5,814 nucleotides of DNA, from positions 1-5,814 of the forward strand of contig JANQHY010000173.1 of assembly GCA_028282395.1 (NCBI GenBank). The letters run 5' to 3'. The stretch is from Gammaproteobacteria bacterium (GTDB taxonomy: Bacteria > Pseudomonadota > Gammaproteobacteria > UBA12402). Every line of letters begins with the position of its first letter. The stretch's first letter is position 1. Position numbers and translations under genes: made by a program. The notes under the pieces are model-generated. The model was given only the letters and a program-made list of their open reading frames with translations. It did not search any database and was not told where the DNA came from. This document shows positions 4,895 to 5,814 of this stretch, in pieces.

Positions 4895-5814
4895 GTGACG
4901 CAGTTAAAACAGATCCGTAATTTTTCAGTGATCGCGCATATTGATCATGGCAAGTCGACGTTATCAGATCGACTGATTCAGCGCTGTGGTGGCCTCTCAG
5001 AGCGTGAAATGGCTGCGCAGGTGCTTGATTCAATGGATATTGAGCGTGAGCGCGGTATTACCATTAAAGCCCAGAGTGTTACGCTCAACTATAAAGCCAA
5101 AGATGGCCATGACTACCAACTAAATTTCATTGATACGCCAGGCCATGTTGATTTCTGCTACGAAGTATCGCGTTCACTGTCAGCATGTGAAGGGGCGCTA
5201 CTGGTGGTTGATGCAGCGCAGGGGGTAGAAGCACAGACCCTGGCGGTCTGCTATATGGCTGTTGAGCAGGGGCTAGAGGTCTTGCCAGTGCTCAATAAGA
5301 TTGATCTGCCGCAGGCAGAGCCAGAGCGGGTGATTCAGGAGATTGAGGACGTGATTGGTATCGATGCTGCCGATGCATTGCGCGTCAGTGCCAAGACCGG
5401 TGAGGGCGTTGAAGAGCTGCTAGAACTTCTCGTTAAAGCTATTCCGCCACCAGAAGGTGAGCCAGAGGCGCCACTACAAGCGTTAATTATTGACTCTTGG
5501 TTTGATCCCTATCTTGGCGTCGTATCGCTGGTGCGGGTAAAAAATGGCACACTCAGAGTGAAAGACAAAATTTCAGTGATGTCGACGGGACAGAGCTATC
5601 AAGTTGACCAGGTTGGCACCTTTACACCAAAACGTAATCCACGCCAACAATTAGGCGCGGGAGAAGTTGGTTACGTGATCGCAGGAATTCGCGATATCTT
5701 TGGCGCGCCAGTGGGAGATACTTTGACGTTGGCGAGTCAGCCGTGTGCGGAACCATTGGCTGGATTTGCCACCATTAAACCGCAAGTGTTTGCCGGCATG
5801 TTTCCGGTGAGTGC
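4895..5814 (+). CDS. lepA: Elongation factor 4 (LepA), N-terminal half; runs off the right edge
   Basis: LepA/EF4 is a ribosome-associated translational GTPase linked to back-translocation or ribosome assembly/initiation. The 306 visible codons, about half of a protein usually near 600 residues, cover the GTPase domain and domain II. Visible motifs are G1 AHIDHGKST at 14-22, [12 protein letters not shown] at 51-62 with the G2 threonine T56, G3 DTPGH at 80-84, G4 NKID at 134-137 and G5 SAKTG at 165-169. [19 protein letters not shown] and [18 protein letters not shown], both typical of domain II, follow. The frame is unbroken to the edge. The start is GTG at 4895, with AGGTGA (4885-4890) four bases upstream. 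It gives [20 protein letters not shown], matching the family N-terminus, and no in-frame ATG fits. lepB (signal peptidase I) commonly follows lepA but would lie outside the window. Confidence 0.96.
   Translation, partial: MTQLKQIRNFSVIAHIDHGKSTLSDRLIQRCGGLSEREMAAQVLDSMDIERERGITIKAQSVTLNYKAKDGHDYQLNFIDTPGHVDFCYEVSRSLSACEGALLVVDAAQGVEAQTLAVCYMAVEQGLEVLPVLNKIDLPQAEPERVIQEIEDVIGIDAADALRVSAKTGEGVEELLELLVKAIPPPEGEPEAPLQALIIDSWFDPYLGVVSLVRVKNGTLRVKDKISVMSTGQSYQVDQVGTFTPKRNPRQQLGAGEVGYVIAGIRDIFGAPVGDTLTLASQPCAEPLAGFATIKPQVFAGMFPVS

Overview
The window looks like a chromosomal segment from a moderately AT-rich gammaproteobacterium. The evidence is the close resemblance of the partial LepA, RnhB and DnaE proteins to gammaproteobacterial homologues and the rnhB-to-dnaE gene order, which in Escherichia coli forms part of the lpxB-rnhB-dnaE cluster. 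The genus cannot be named from the sequence. A palindromic dispersed-type repeat between 4529 and 4620 would fit a repeat-bearing, possibly host-associated lineage, but that is only a guess.

Minus-strand block (1-1747): a candidate promoter at 1658-1686 reads leftward into rnhB (ribonuclease HII). A single-chain nucleotidyltransferase-HEPN protein of unknown function follows, and then the first 42 codons of dnaE (DNA polymerase III alpha subunit). The gaps are only 19 and 9 bases, so the three genes are probably one transcription unit, with the accessory MNT-HEPN gene sitting between two replication/repair genes.

Plus-strand block (1764-4473): a divergent candidate promoter at 1764-1792 is followed by a leader of about 150 bases. 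The leader holds a possible 13-codon leader peptide and two hairpins, one of which overlaps the ribosome binding site. Then come a 579-residue fused, duplicated ABC permease and a 252-residue ABC ATPase. Together they would form an importer-type complex of the NitT/TauT-like (anion) class. No substrate-binding protein gene is present in the window, so the substrate is unknown.

4474-4894 is a 421-base stretch with no convincing gene. It contains the palindromic repeat, a weak promoter candidate and a GC-rich hairpin. From 4895 to the right edge runs the first half of lepA (elongation factor 4), starting at GTG.

The most interesting items are the MNT-HEPN gene inside the rnhB-dnaE unit, the structured leader of the transporter, the transporter without a binding protein, and the palindromic repeat upstream of lepA. 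I saw no CRISPR array, insertion sequence, tRNA or rRNA. Nothing here can be claimed as a wholly new system from sequence alone.
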